From Ideonella_A sakaiensis_A (GTDB lineage Bacteria > Pseudomonadota > Gammaproteobacteria > Burkholderiales > Burkholderiaceae_C), in assembly GCF_048320135.1 (NCBI RefSeq), contig NZ_CP182947.1:558001-622000 (forward strand): DNA of 64,000 nucleotides. The letters are read 5' to 3'. The notes under the pieces are model-generated. The model was not told where the DNA came from, made no database searches, and worked only from the letters and a program-made list of their open reading frames with translations. This document shows positions 1 through 8,307 of this stretch, in pieces (position 1 is the first letter of the stretch; every line of letters starts with the position of its first letter). Both the position numbers and the translations under genes were made by a program.

Positions 1-1
1 A

Positions 2-943
2 ACAACCCGCCGCGTGCCGCCTCGCCAAACCGCTGTCGACGAGCAGCAGCCGCTCGCCACGGCGCAGGCCGCATCGGTATTGCCACCGCCGTGGGTCGTC
101 GCGAGCGAACAAGGCATCACCCGCCGTGAGCACGCGGTGGCGGCCGATCGTGCGCGATCACCGATGGCGGCAGCCGCAGCGACAGCGACGCCGTCGCTGG
201 CGGCATCGGCCCCCACCGGCAACGGCGCTGCGAGCCAAGGACAGCCAGGCAGCAAGCCCTTTGGCCAGGCGGTCGCGGTCGCGGCCCGCAGTGCTGCTGC
301 AGCACAACGGCTCGATGAATCAAGCAACTCCGCGGTCGAACGGACCGCTGCGGCATCGCAACAGGCCGGCCGCAGCGTTGATTTCGCGACCGCACTCGAC
401 CAGGCCCGGCTGCCCGGCGCGATCGCCGGCCAGGCGCCGCTCACCACCCCGCAGCCGAGCGCCACCGGACCCGTACCGCTGCAGGTACGCGTCGACACGC
501 CGATTGCGGCGCCTGAATTTCGCGCCGCACTCGGCGTCGAAGTCAGCGTGCTGGCCCGTGATGGCGTCGAATATGCCGAACTGAGCCTGAATCCGGCCGA
601 GATGGGCCCGATATCGGTGCGCATCGAACTCGACGGTCAACGCGCGCAGATCGATTTCGGCGCCGATTCGGCGGCAACCCGCGCGGTGATCGAGTCCGGC
701 CTGCCCGAACTCGCCAGCGCGCTGCGCGAAGCGGGCCTGACGCTGACCGGCGGCGGTGTTTCCGAGCATCCGCGTGCGCAGGCCGACACATCGTCGCAAC
801 GGCAGGCAGGCGACCAGCCTTCGCAGCAAGGCCGCAATGGCCAGGCGCGAGGCGATGCCAATGGCAGCACAGCCGACCCGGCGCGCGAGCAGCCTCGGCC
901 ACGCCGCATGGTCTCGGCTGGCGGCGTCGACCTCTACGCCTGA
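2..943 (+). CDS. fliK: Flagellar hook-length control protein FliK (5' end cut by window edge)
   Basis: FliK measures hook length and switches the flagellar export gate from hook to filament substrates. The reading frame is open to the left edge, so the N-terminus is probably missing; an internal GTG at 14 is the first visible start. Counting from that GTG, residues 1-150 are Ala/Gln/Pro-rich and low in complexity, as in FliK linkers. Residues 170-250 match the conserved C-terminal hook-length domain, with LSLNPAEMGPISVRIELDGQ at 191-210 as its hallmark. The tail after 255 is Gln/Arg/Gly-rich. It lies upstream of fliL-fliR on the same strand, which fits the usual flagellar order. Identity is secure from the C-terminal domain; the true start lies outside or at the edge of the window. 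Confidence 0.88.
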   Translation, partial: TTRRVPPRQTAVDEQQPLATAQAASVLPPPWVVASEQGITRREHAVAADRARSPMAAAAATATPSLAASAPTGNGAASQGQPGSKPFGQAVAVAARSAAAAQRLDESSNSAVERTAAASQQAGRSVDFATALDQARLPGAIAGQAPLTTPQPSATGPVPLQVRVDTPIAAPEFRAALGVEVSVLARDGVEYAELSLNPAEMGPISVRIELDGQRAQIDFGADSAATRAVIESGLPELASALREAGLTLTGGGVSEHPRAQADTSSQRQAGDQPSQQGRNGQARGDANGSTADPAREQPRPRRMVSAGGVDLYA

Positions 944-1135
944 CGGGGCCGCTGCCCTTATCCACGCAACGCGCACCCGCGGCCGAGCCGCGGCGGTGCC
1001 GCATGCGTGAGCCTGCCATCCGCGACACAAGCCGCAAAAGCCGGCGCTTATCGCGCTTTAGCCAGCGGCATTGACTTCGACAATCTCGTTCGACCGGTCG
1101 TTTTCCGACCGTGAACTGACGAACAAGGAGTCGCG
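944..1135 (+). other. Intergenic gap fliK-fliL with a GC-rich hairpin
   Basis: This 192-base gap has no convincing gene. It contains a perfect 7-bp inverted repeat, CCGCGGC at 977-983 and GCCGCGG at 987-993, with a 3-base loop. No T-tract follows, so it is not a standard intrinsic terminator; it could be an mRNA stability element or a chance GC palindrome. A clear ribosome binding site (AAGGAG) sits just before the fliL ATG. No sigma-54 or sigma-28 promoter could be identified with confidence. Confidence 0.35.
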
Positions 1136-1726
1136 ATGTCAGCCACAGCCGCAGCCGATGCCGGCAGCGCCCCGAAGGCAAAAGGCAAAAGCAAGCTTTT
1201 GCTGATCCTGATCGTCCTGCTGGTGCTGCTTGGCGCCGGCGGCGCGGGCGCCTTCTACATCATGAAGAAAAATGTCGCCGCCGCTGCCGGCGATGAGGAC
1301 GACGTCGGCGTGGCGAAAGCGGCCGCGCCGAACCGCGGCCAGCCGCCGACCTATGTCGCGCTCGATCCCTTCGTCGTCAACCTGGCCGACAAGGAAAGCG
1401 AGCGGTATGCACAGATCGCGGTGACGCTGCAGGTCGACGACCCGAAATTTGCCGAGCAGATGAAGGGCTACATGCCATCGATCCGCAACGGCATCCTGCT
1501 GGTGCTGGCGCACAAGACCTCACGCGAGCTGCTCGAGCGCGCCGGCAAGGACGCGCTGGCCGAGGAAATCATGCGCGAAGCGGTGCGGCCGATGGGCATC
1601 GAGATCGATCCGGAGGACGCCGCCGAGGAAGCCGAGCAAAGCAGCAAGAAGAAGCGCAAGAAACGCCGGGCCCAGGTGCACAACCCGGTGACCCACGTGC
1701 ATTTCGCGAATTTCATCATCCAGTGA
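1136..1726 (+). CDS. fliL: Flagellar basal body-associated protein FliL
   Basis: FliL is a single-pass inner-membrane protein that surrounds or supports the stator units at the flagellar motor. The 196-residue product has a short cytoplasmic N-terminus rich in Ala/Lys and one strong membrane helix at residues 21-43. A periplasmic domain follows with the family-typical segment PTYVALDPFVVNLADKESER, then a conserved region on resistance of repeated ring subunits (residues about 100-165). The C-terminus is unusually basic (SSKKKRKKRR). The ATG at 1136 has a good AAGGAG Shine-Dalgarno. fliM starts 34 bases downstream, consistent with one operon. Confidence 0.93.
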   Translation: MSATAAADAGSAPKAKGKSKLLLILIVLLVLLGAGGAGAFYIMKKNVAAAAGDEDDVGVAKAAAPNRGQPPTYVALDPFVVNLADKESERYAQIAVTLQVDDPKFAEQMKGYMPSIRNGILLVLAHKTSRELLERAGKDALAEEIMREAVRPMGIEIDPEDAAEEAEQSSKKKRKKRRAQVHNPVTHVHFANFIIQ

Positions 1727-1760
1727 CGACGGCACGACGCGAGCGACCGAGTACCCATCG

Positions 1761-2765
1761 ATGAGCCAGCAGATCCTTTCCCAGGACGAGGTCGATGCCC
1801 TGCTGCAGGGCATCACCGGCGATTCGCCGGAAACCGAGCACGAGCCGGTCGAAGCCGGCGGCATCCGCGAATACGACATCTCCAGCCAGGAGCGCATCGT
1901 CCGCGGCCGCATGCCGACGATGGAGATCATCAACGAGCGTTTTGCCCGCAACATCCGGCTCGGCCTGTTCGACTTCATCCGCAAGAGCCCGGAGATCTCG
2001 ATCGGCGGCATCAAGGTGCACAAATACAGCGCCTTCATGCGCGAGATCGTCGTGCCGACCAGTTTCAGCATCGTCAACGTCAAGCCGCTGCGCGGCAGCG
2101 GCCTGATCATCTGTGATCCGACGCTGGTGTTTGCGGTGATCGATGCGCTGTTCGGCGGCGACGGCAAATCGCAGACGCGAATCGAAGGGCGGGATTTCTC
2201 GCCGACCGAGCAGCGCGTGATCGGCCGGCTGGTCGGCGTGATCTGCGAGCAGTATGCAAAGGCCTGGGCCGGCGTCTATCCGCTCGAGCTCGAGTTTCAG
2301 CGCGCCGAGATGCAGCCGCAGTTCGCCACCGTCGCAACGCCGAACGAGGTGGTGATCACGACCTCGTTCACGCTCGAGATCGGCGAGACGATCGGCACGA
2401 TCCACTTCTGCATCCCGTATTCGACGCTGGAGCCGATCCGCGACGTGTTGTATTCCCCGATCCAGGGCGACGGACTGGAGCCGGACCGGCGCTGGGTCAA
2501 TCTGATGAAGCAGCAGATCCAGTCGGCCGAAGTCGAGCTCGTTGCCGAACTGGCGCATGCACCGGCCACCGTCGAGCAGCTGCTCAGCTTCAAGCCCGGC
2601 GATTTCATCGAGCTCGACCTGCAACCAGGCATCGAGTGCAAGGTCGCCGGCGTGCCGATCCTGGCGTGTCACTACGGAACCGCGAACGGCAAATACGCCC
2701 TCAAGGTCGATCAACTGTTGACCAGCTCCGGTGCGAGCTGGCTCGGAGCCCAGCATGTCCTCTGA
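1761..2765 (+). CDS. fliM: Flagellar motor switch protein FliM
   Basis: FliM is the middle component of the cytoplasmic C-ring; it binds phosphorylated CheY and changes the direction of motor rotation. The 334-residue length is normal. The N-terminus MSQQILSQDEVDALLQGI is the conserved CheY-binding peptide. The CheC-like middle domain (about residues 45-230) follows, and the C-terminal SpoA/FliN-like domain lies at about 250-325. The start codon is an ATG with the conserved N-terminus immediately after it. The 3' end overlaps the fliN start by 11 bases, which suggests translational coupling. Confidence 0.96.
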   Translation: MSQQILSQDEVDALLQGITGDSPETEHEPVEAGGIREYDISSQERIVRGRMPTMEIINERFARNIRLGLFDFIRKSPEISIGGIKVHKYSAFMREIVVPTSFSIVNVKPLRGSGLIICDPTLVFAVIDALFGGDGKSQTRIEGRDFSPTEQRVIGRLVGVICEQYAKAWAGVYPLELEFQRAEMQPQFATVATPNEVVITTSFTLEIGETIGTIHFCIPYSTLEPIRDVLYSPIQGDGLEPDRRWVNLMKQQIQSAEVELVAELAHAPATVEQLLSFKPGDFIELDLQPGIECKVAGVPILACHYGTANGKYALKVDQLLTSSGASWLGAQHVL

Positions 2766-3186
2766 AAATTCCGCCGCCTCCTCCGAAGACGACGCGATGG
2801 CCGCCGAGTGGGCGTCCGCGCTCGCCGAATCGAAGTCGCAGAACGGCGGCGACGCCGTCACCGACCAGGTCTCGCCGGCGGCGTTCACGAAGTTCACGCC
2901 GGGCCAGAACCCGGTTGCCGGCAACGACATCAACATGATCCTGGACATCCCGGTGCAGTTGACGGTCGAGCTCGGCCGCACCCGGATTCCGATCAAGCAC
3001 ATCCTGCAACTGGCTCAGGGTTCGGTGGTCGAGCTGGAAACGCTGGCCGGCGAGCCGATGGACGTGCTCGTCAACGGTTATCTGATCGCGCAGGGCGAGG
3101 TCGTCGTCGTCAACGAGAAATTCGGCATCCGGCTGACCGACATCGTGACGCCGTCCGAGCGCATGCGCCGCCTGAGCCGCCAATGA
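2755..3186 (+). CDS. fliN: Flagellar motor switch protein FliN
   Basis: FliN forms the base of the C-ring with FliM and docks the export ATPase complex FliH/FliI. The product is 143 residues from the ATG at 2755. Residues 1-55 are a variable acidic region, and residues 60-140 are the SpoA domain, with LDIPVQLTVELGRTRIPIK and the NGYLIAQGEVVVVNEKFGIR segment typical of FliN. A GTG eight codons upstream (2731) is in frame but would lengthen the overlap with fliM, and the ATG is preferred. A short gap separates it from fliO. Confidence 0.94.
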   Translation: MSSENSAASSEDDAMAAEWASALAESKSQNGGDAVTDQVSPAAFTKFTPGQNPVAGNDINMILDIPVQLTVELGRTRIPIKHILQLAQGSVVELETLAGEPMDVLVNGYLIAQGEVVVVNEKFGIRLTDIVTPSERMRRLSRQ

Positions 3187-3219
3187 GCGGCCGGCCATCC
3201 ACCATCGTCCTCTGAACCC

Positions 3220-3570
3220 ATGACCCCTTCCTCGCTGTCGCCGCTGCTGTGGTTCATCGCGATCATCGCGATGATTCCGCTCGCGTTGTGGCTGCTCAAG
3301 CGCACGCCGCTCGGCGCAACCAGCGCGGCCGGCGTAATGCGCAGCATCGCGACGCTGCCGATCTCCCAGCACCAGCGGCTGATGACGGTCGAGGTCGGCC
3401 AGGGCGAGGACCGCCTCTGGCTGGTGCTCGGCGTCAGCGCCGGCAATATCCAGACCCTGCACACGATGCCGCCGCAGCCGGAACCGCCGCCAGGCGCACC
3501 CGGCGCCGCAGTTCAGCCGAGCTTCGCGCAGGCGATGGCCCGTTTGCGCCGGCCGGGGGATTCGCGATGA
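3220..3570 (+). CDS. fliO: Flagellar export protein FliO
   Basis: FliO is a small membrane protein that helps assemble the FliP ring of the flagellar type III export gate. The 116-residue product has one membrane helix near the N-terminus (about residues 8-26) and then the family-typical cytoplasmic segment with ISQHQRLMTVEVGQGEDR at about 48-65. The C-terminus is Pro-rich. The position between fliN and fliP supports the call, since FliO sequences are poorly conserved. Its TGA overlaps the fliP ATG (ATGA), so the two are likely coupled in translation. Confidence 0.88.
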   Translation: MTPSSLSPLLWFIAIIAMIPLALWLLKRTPLGATSAAGVMRSIATLPISQHQRLMTVEVGQGEDRLWLVLGVSAGNIQTLHTMPPQPEPPPGAPGAAVQPSFAQAMARLRRPGDSR

Positions 3571-4364
3571 GACAGTGCTCCGTCCAGCGCGGCAAGGCCG
3601 CGCTGCGCGCCGCCGTGCCGACCGTGCTGATGCTTGCCGCCGGTTTGCTGCCGGCTCTGGCCGGCGCACAGGCCGCTTCGCCATCGGGCTCCGCCAGTCT
3701 GCCGCTGGTCGTCGCCCAGGGCGCGGGCGGCACCAGCTATTCGGTGCCGATCCAGACGCTGCTGTTCTTCACCGCGCTGAGTTTTCTGCCGGCGCTGCTG
3801 CTGCTGATGACCGGCTTCACGCGCATCGTCATCGTGCTGAGCCTGCTGCGGCAGGCGATCGGCACGCAGGCCGCACCGCCGAACCAGGTGATCGTCGGAC
3901 TGAGCCTGTTCCTGACCTTTTTCGTGATGGGCCCGACGATCGACAAGGTCTATGAGGACGCCTACAAGCCGTTTTCCGAGAACAGACTGTCGTTCGAGGC
4001 GGCGCTGCAGCGCGGCGAGGCGCCGATGCGCGAGTTCATGCTGAAGCAGACCCGGCAGTCGGACGTGATGCTGTTTGCCAACCTCGCGAAGATCGATCCG
4101 GCCGTCAAGTCGGAGGACGTGCCGTTCAAGGTGCTGGTGCCGGCCTTCGTCACCAGCGAGCTGAAAAGCGCCTTCCAGATCGGCTTTCTGGTCTTCATCC
4201 CGTTCCTGATCATCGACATGATCGTCGCCAGCGTCTTGATGAGCCTGGGCATGATGATGCTGAGCCCGGTCCTGGTCGCCCTGCCCTTCAAGCTGATGCT
4301 GTTCGTGCTCGCCGACGGCTGGAACCTGCTGCTCGGTTCGTTGGCCTCGAGCTTCGCGCAGTAG
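3567..4364 (+). CDS. fliP: Flagellar biosynthesis protein FliP
   Basis: FliP forms the core pentamer of the flagellar type III export gate in the inner membrane. The 265-residue product starts at the ATG that overlaps the fliO stop. It begins with a cleavable signal peptide ending near GAQA, which is a known peculiarity of FliP. The conserved body includes FFTALSFLPALLLLMTGFTR, the segment with FVMGPTIDKVYEDAYKP, and the C-terminal helices with FQIGFLVFIPFLIIDMIVAS. Four membrane helices are visible. A frame extending further upstream overlaps fliO and lacks the signal peptide context, so it was not used as the start. Confidence 0.95.
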   Translation: MRQCSVQRGKAALRAAVPTVLMLAAGLLPALAGAQAASPSGSASLPLVVAQGAGGTSYSVPIQTLLFFTALSFLPALLLLMTGFTRIVIVLSLLRQAIGTQAAPPNQVIVGLSLFLTFFVMGPTIDKVYEDAYKPFSENRLSFEAALQRGEAPMREFMLKQTRQSDVMLFANLAKIDPAVKSEDVPFKVLVPAFVTSELKSAFQIGFLVFIPFLIIDMIVASVLMSLGMMMLSPVLVALPFKLMLFVLADGWNLLLGSLASSFAQ

Positions 4365-4390
4365 CGCGGCCCTCACCACAAGGAAACTGG

Positions 4391-4660
4391 ATGGATCCGC
4401 AACAGGTATTGACGATCGGCCAGGAAGGCCTGTTCAAGCTGCTGAGCACGGCCGCGCCGGTGCTGCTGACGGTGCTGTTCGTCGGCCTGGTCGTCAGCAT
4501 CGTGCAGGCGGCGACGCAGATCCACGAGGCGACGCTGTCGTTCGTGCCGAAGATCCTGGCCGCGGTCGCGATGCTCGCGATCGCCGGGCCGTGGATGCTC
4601 GGCAACATGGTCGACTATCTGCGCAGCATGCTGCAGATGATTCCGTCGGTCGTCGGCTGA
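4391..4660 (+). CDS. fliQ: Flagellar biosynthesis protein FliQ
   Basis: FliQ is a two-helix subunit of the FliPQR export gate. The 89-residue length is exactly typical. It starts MDPQQVLTIGQEGLFKLL and contains the conserved QIHEATLSFVPKILA segment between two hydrophobic helices (about residues 15-40 and 55-80). It lies 26 bases after fliP and 34 bases before fliR, in the canonical fliPQR order. An AAGGAA ribosome site precedes the ATG. Confidence 0.95.
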   Translation: MDPQQVLTIGQEGLFKLLSTAAPVLLTVLFVGLVVSIVQAATQIHEATLSFVPKILAAVAMLAIAGPWMLGNMVDYLRSMLQMIPSVVG

Positions 4661-4694
4661 GCCCAGCGCACCTGACCACTCCCGCGCGACCCGC

Positions 4695-5456
4695 ATGCTG
4701 ACGTTCAACGAGGCCCAGATCTGGGCCTGGCTCAGTCCGCTGCTGTGGCCATTCGTGCGCATCCTCGCGCTGTTCGGCTCGATGCCGGTATTCGCGCAAC
4801 GCGCGGTGCCGGTGCGGGTTCGGGTTGCGCTGGCGATGCTGATCACCGTCTGCGCGCAAGGCACGCTGCCGCCGATGCCGGTGGTCGCGCTCGATTCGTC
4901 GGTTGCATTGCTGCTGCTGATCCAGCAGCTGTTGATCGGCCTGACGATCGGTTTCGCGGTGCGCCTGGTATTTGCCGCGATCGAACTCGCCGGCGAACTC
5001 ACCGGCCTGCAGATGGGCATGAACTTCGCCGGTTTCTTCGATCCGGCCAGCGGCGGCCAGACCACCGTCGTCAGCCGCTTCTACGGAGTCTGCATCAGCT
5101 GGCTGTTCATCGTGATCAACGGCCACCTGCTGCTGATTGCCGCGGTGGTGCGCAGCTTCGAGGTCTTTCCGGTCGGGCCCGAGCCATTTGCCTTCCTGCG
5201 CGCGGTGCAGCCGCATCTGCTCGGCGCCGAGGTCTTCCGGCTCGGCCTGTGGATCGCCTTGCCGATGATCGCGATGCTGATGTTCACCAACCTGGTTCTC
5301 GGCATCATCTCGCGCGTCGCGCAGCAGCTGCAGATTTTTGCGATCGGTTTCCCGATCACCGTCAGTGTCGGCCTGCTCGGCGTGATGGTGACCCTGCCGA
5401 TGCTCGCGATGCCGTTCACGAATGCGCTCGAACAGATGCTCGCGTTGTTCCGCTGA
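4695..5456 (+). CDS. fliR: Flagellar biosynthesis protein FliR
   Basis: FliR is the third membrane component of the export gate; it adds one subunit to the FliP ring and contacts FliQ and FlhB. The product is 253 residues with at least six hydrophobic helices. Family features include GSMPVFAQRAVPVRVRVALA near the N-terminus and QMGMNFAGFFDPASG in the centre. The motif LQIFAIGFPITVSVGL lies near the C-terminus. It is the last flagellar gene in the window; flhB is not adjacent. Confidence 0.95.
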   Translation: MLTFNEAQIWAWLSPLLWPFVRILALFGSMPVFAQRAVPVRVRVALAMLITVCAQGTLPPMPVVALDSSVALLLLIQQLLIGLTIGFAVRLVFAAIELAGELTGLQMGMNFAGFFDPASGGQTTVVSRFYGVCISWLFIVINGHLLLIAAVVRSFEVFPVGPEPFAFLRAVQPHLLGAEVFRLGLWIALPMIAMLMFTNLVLGIISRVAQQLQIFAIGFPITVSVGLLGVMVTLPMLAMPFTNALEQMLALFR

Positions 5457-5554
5457 GCAATCCTCCCGACTGCTGATGACCCGTCGCCGGCAACGGCGTC
5501 GAATCGCACTGCACCGCGATGCGGCGCCTTGTGATCAATCACCGGAGTCAAGCG

Positions 5555-5932
5555 ATGAACATCAGCCATCAGCAACTGGCCGCGATCGTGCTGGCCACCT
5601 TCACCACCGCGGCCAGCTTCGCCGCAGGCACTGACACGCCCGAGTTGTCGCGGGTCGAGATCATCCGATCGTCAGCCGAGGTCGAGGCAGCGCGTGTCGT
5701 GCTGGCCACCCAGGCCTTCCGCTCGGCATACCAGATGGAAACCGGCGAGCGGCTGATGGTGGACAGCCGCGGCAGCGCGCTGCGCATGCGTTATGCCGAC
5801 CGCCCGTTCGAGACACTGCGCCATGACGGAAACGGGCGTTTCGTCTCGGCCGACGGGCGCTACAGCCTGCGCTTCGCGCTCGATCAGGGGGGTACTGCCG
5901 AGCGGGTGACGCTGGCGATGCCGGCACGTTGA
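5555..5932 (+). CDS. Small secreted protein of unknown function
   Basis: No family was recognised. The 125-residue product from the ATG at 5555 begins with a probable signal peptide ending near ASFAAG, so it is likely exported to the periplasm. The mature part is hydrophilic, with no cysteine and no obvious catalytic motif; several short beta-type segments (GERLMVDSRGSALRMRYADR and GRFVSADGRYSLRFALDQ) suggest a small beta-rich fold. An in-frame ATG at 5519 would add 12 residues before the signal peptide, and the ATG at 5555, preceded by a GGAG site, is preferred. It follows fliR by 98 bases on the same strand but has no clear flagellar link. Confidence 0.6.
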   Translation: MNISHQQLAAIVLATFTTAASFAAGTDTPELSRVEIIRSSAEVEAARVVLATQAFRSAYQMETGERLMVDSRGSALRMRYADRPFETLRHDGNGRFVSADGRYSLRFALDQGGTAERVTLAMPAR

Positions 5933-5947
5933 TCTCCGCCGGCCGGC

Positions 5948-6847
5948 CTAGAGCCAGCCCAGCACCGCCAGCCAGAAGGTGATGCTGACGATGCCGAGCA
6001 GCGTCGACAGCAGCACCAGTCCGGCGACATAACCGCCGTCGCCGCCCATCCGGGCGGCGAGCACATACGAGGCGCTCGAGGTCGGCAATGCGGCAAATGC
6101 GACGACAACCGCCGCCTGCGGTTTCGGCAGCGCGAGCGCCAGCGTGATGCCGATCGCGACCAGCGGCAGCACCGCATGGCGGATCGTCAGCAGCGATGCG
6201 GCCAGCCGCGGCGCGGCCACCAGCAGCCCGATCTTCAGACCGGCACCCGCGGCCATCAGCCCGATCGGCAGCGCCGCCGAACCGATGCGCTGCAGCGTCG
6301 TCGCCACCGGATCCGGAAAGCGCAGCCCGATCAGGTTGCAGACCAGGCCGGCGACGGTGCTGAGGATCAGCGGATTGCGCAGCAGTTCACGGTGGTAGTT
6401 CTGGCCGCCCTCGCGGGCCAGCGGCCAGACGGCGCCGACATTGCACAGCGGCACGCACACCGCGATCAGCAAGGCCATCCAGGCCAGCCCCTGCGCGCCG
6501 CCGATCCGTTCGGCCAGCGCCAGACCGATGAATGAATTGAAACGGAACGCGACCTGCGCGCCCGATGCATGCTGACGTGCTGGAACGCCCGGCCAGCGGC
6601 CGATCGCCAGTGCCAGCGCAATGCCGATGCCGGCGGTCGCCAGACCGGCAAACGCCAGGCTCAATGTCTGCCCCAGTTGCAGCGGACTGCGCAGGATCGA
6701 GTTGAACAGCAGCACCGGAAACAGCAGGTAGTAGACGAGCCGCTCCGCCGCGTCCCAGACCGTGCGGTCCAGTGGCGTTGCCCGGCAGATCACGAAGCCG
6801 CTGAGGATCAGCAGAAATTCCGGTAGCAGCAGCCAGACTTGGTCCAT
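5948..6847 (-). CDS. AEC-family (auxin efflux carrier-like) transporter
   Basis: Members of the AEC / membrane transport protein family move small organic acids or amino acids across the inner membrane; the substrate here is unknown. The 299-residue product starts MDQVWLLLPEFLLILSGF and is almost wholly hydrophobic with about ten helices. The segment NPLILSTVAGLVCNLIGLRF in the middle, the start of the second half, is typical of the family. The last part contains LPTSSASYVLAARMGGD, a conserved C-terminal AEC signature. The frame stays open upstream to about 7249, but the ATG at 6847 gives the correct N-terminal helix. It diverges from the TRAP transporter genes across a 386-base gap. Confidence 0.85.
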   Translation of the reverse strand: MDQVWLLLPEFLLILSGFVICRATPLDRTVWDAAERLVYYLLFPVLLFNSILRSPLQLGQTLSLAFAGLATAGIGIALALAIGRWPGVPARQHASGAQVAFRFNSFIGLALAERIGGAQGLAWMALLIAVCVPLCNVGAVWPLAREGGQNYHRELLRNPLILSTVAGLVCNLIGLRFPDPVATTLQRIGSAALPIGLMAAGAGLKIGLLVAAPRLAASLLTIRHAVLPLVAIGITLALALPKPQAAVVVAFAALPTSSASYVLAARMGGDGGYVAGLVLLSTLLGIVSITFWLAVLGWL

Positions 6848-7233
6848 CCGGCGAGTGTGCCCCAGCACGTTCTGCCGAGTTCCCGAGCCGCTGCGCAGCA
6901 ATGTCGGCAGCGGCGTCCGGTGCGGTGCCGGCGCGCGCCCCGCCCCACCCCGCAGCGCAGCGCAGAGCAACGGTCTGGCCTGGCGCGGCGATCCGAGCGC
7001 GAGCCAGCACCTGCGTGAATGAACAAGGCCGCGCCTGGTCAGCAGAAAAGCCGCATCTAGGGTTTGCCCTCGTGCAACGTTGCAAAACAGCGGGTAAGGT
7101 TGGTGTATCGATTTACTACGTACTTCACCACGCACCGGCGTGCGTCCGGCGGCACACCCCGCCGGCGCACCCCCGGTCCGATTCGTCAAGGCCGAGAGAC
7201 CGTAGCCGCCCTCACATTCAACCAGGAGACACC
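6848..7233. promoter_or_regulatory. Divergent promoter region between AEC transporter and TRAP receptor, with a perfect 12-bp palindrome
   Basis: This gap holds no gene I can support. It must carry the promoters for the leftward AEC transporter gene and the rightward TRAP receptor gene. A perfect palindrome, TGCAACGTTGCA, lies at 7073-7084. Its central CG and symmetric half-sites resemble operators of LacI-family regulators. A weak -35-like TTGCAA (7080-7085) overlaps it and is followed 17 bases later by GTGTAT (7103-7108), so a repressor there could block transcription. A strong AGGAG ribosome site precedes the ATG at 7234. The palindrome is seen directly; regulator and promoter are inference. 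Confidence 0.45.
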
Positions 7234-8223
7234 ATGTTTTCAACCACATCCAGATCGATCAAGACTGCTGCCTTGGCTTTGAGTCTGGCCATCCCGGCGA
7301 TGTCGGCAACGGCCGCTGAATGGCGCGGCTGGAATATTCATGTCCAGGACTATCCGGTTTCGATCGCGATGGAATCCTTCATGAAGGAAGTTGCCGAGAA
7401 GACCGGTGGCAAGCTGACCGGCAAGATCTTCCACAACGGCGTTCTCGGCGACCAGCCCGACGCGATCGAGCAGACCCGGCTGGGCGCCATCGATTTCGGC
7501 GAATTCAGCCTCGGCCCGATGGGTCAGTCGATTCCGGAAACGAACGTCGTGTCGCTGCCGTTCATCTTCAAGAGCGTCCCGCAGATGCACAAGCTGATGG
7601 ACGGCGAGGTCGGCGAAGCGATCGGCAAGGGCATGATCGCCAAGGGCCTGGTACCGGTCGGCTGGTACGACGCCGGCGCCCGCTCGTTCTACAACTCGAT
7701 CAAGCCGATCAACACGCCGGCAGACGTCAAGGGCATGAAGGTCCGCGTGATGAACAACGACCTGTTCGTCGGCATGGTCTCGTCGATGGGCGGCAACGCC
7801 ACGCCGATGGCCTTCGGCGAGGTCTTCCAGTCGATCAAGACCAAGGTCGTCGACGGCGCGGAAAACAACCCGCCATCGTACGAGTCCACCAACCACTTTG
7901 AGGTGGCGAAGTACTACTCGCTGACCGAGCACCTGATCATCCCTGAATGCCTGTGCGTCTCGAAGGTCTCCTGGGACAAGTTGACGCCTGAGCAGCAGGC
8001 CATCGTCAAGGCGGCCGGCAAGAAAAGCGCCGAACTGCAGCGCAAGCTCTGGGCCGAACGTGAAAAGGCCAGCATGGCCAAGGTCACCGCCGGCGGCGTC
8101 AAGGTCAACATGGTGACCAACAAGAAGCCGTTCCAGGACGCGATGAAGCCCGTCTATGACAAGTTCCTCGCCGCCAATCCGAATCTGGTCGGCCTCGTGA
8201 ACATGATGCGCAACGCGAACTGA
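7234..8223 (+). CDS. TRAP transporter solute receptor (DctP family)
   Basis: This periplasmic binding protein delivers a substrate, usually an organic acid, to a TRAP-type secondary transporter. The 329-residue product has a signal peptide ending near ATAAEW (about residue 28). The DctP fold follows, with VLGDQPDAIEQTRLGAIDF early in the protein. The central motif has VKGMKVRVMNN, whose Arg normally salt-bridges the substrate carboxylate. The helix-strand region AFGEVFQSIKTKVVDGAENN is also conserved. An intrinsic terminator directly follows, so the receptor is probably made in excess over the permeases. The substrate cannot be read from sequence; C4-dicarboxylates or similar acids are likely. 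Confidence 0.9.
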   Translation: MFSTTSRSIKTAALALSLAIPAMSATAAEWRGWNIHVQDYPVSIAMESFMKEVAEKTGGKLTGKIFHNGVLGDQPDAIEQTRLGAIDFGEFSLGPMGQSIPETNVVSLPFIFKSVPQMHKLMDGEVGEAIGKGMIAKGLVPVGWYDAGARSFYNSIKPINTPADVKGMKVRVMNNDLFVGMVSSMGGNATPMAFGEVFQSIKTKVVDGAENNPPSYESTNHFEVAKYYSLTEHLIIPECLCVSKVSWDKLTPEQQAIVKAAGKKSAELQRKLWAEREKASMAKVTAGGVKVNMVTNKKPFQDAMKPVYDKFLAANPNLVGLVNMMRNAN

Positions 8224-8239
8224 GGCCATCTGCGCCGAC

Positions 8240-8276
8240 GACCCGCCCCCGCATCCCTGGGGGCGGGTCTTTTTTT
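8240..8276 (+). terminator. Strong intrinsic terminator between TRAP receptor and permease genes
   Basis: GACCCGCCCCC (8240-8250) pairs perfectly with GGGGGCGGGTC (8259-8269) around an 8-base loop, followed by a run of T residues (8270-8276). It lies 16 bases after the receptor stop and before the DctQ-type gene. Partial read-through would give high receptor and low permease expression, a common design for binding-protein transporters. Confidence 0.9.
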
Positions 8277-8307
8277 GTCGGGTGTCTGCCCATGGAGGAA
8301 TCAGAAG

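Noticed and set aside
2731..2754. Earlier GTG start for fliN.
   Set aside because: It would increase overlap with fliM and adds residues not typical of FliN; the ATG at 2755 is better.
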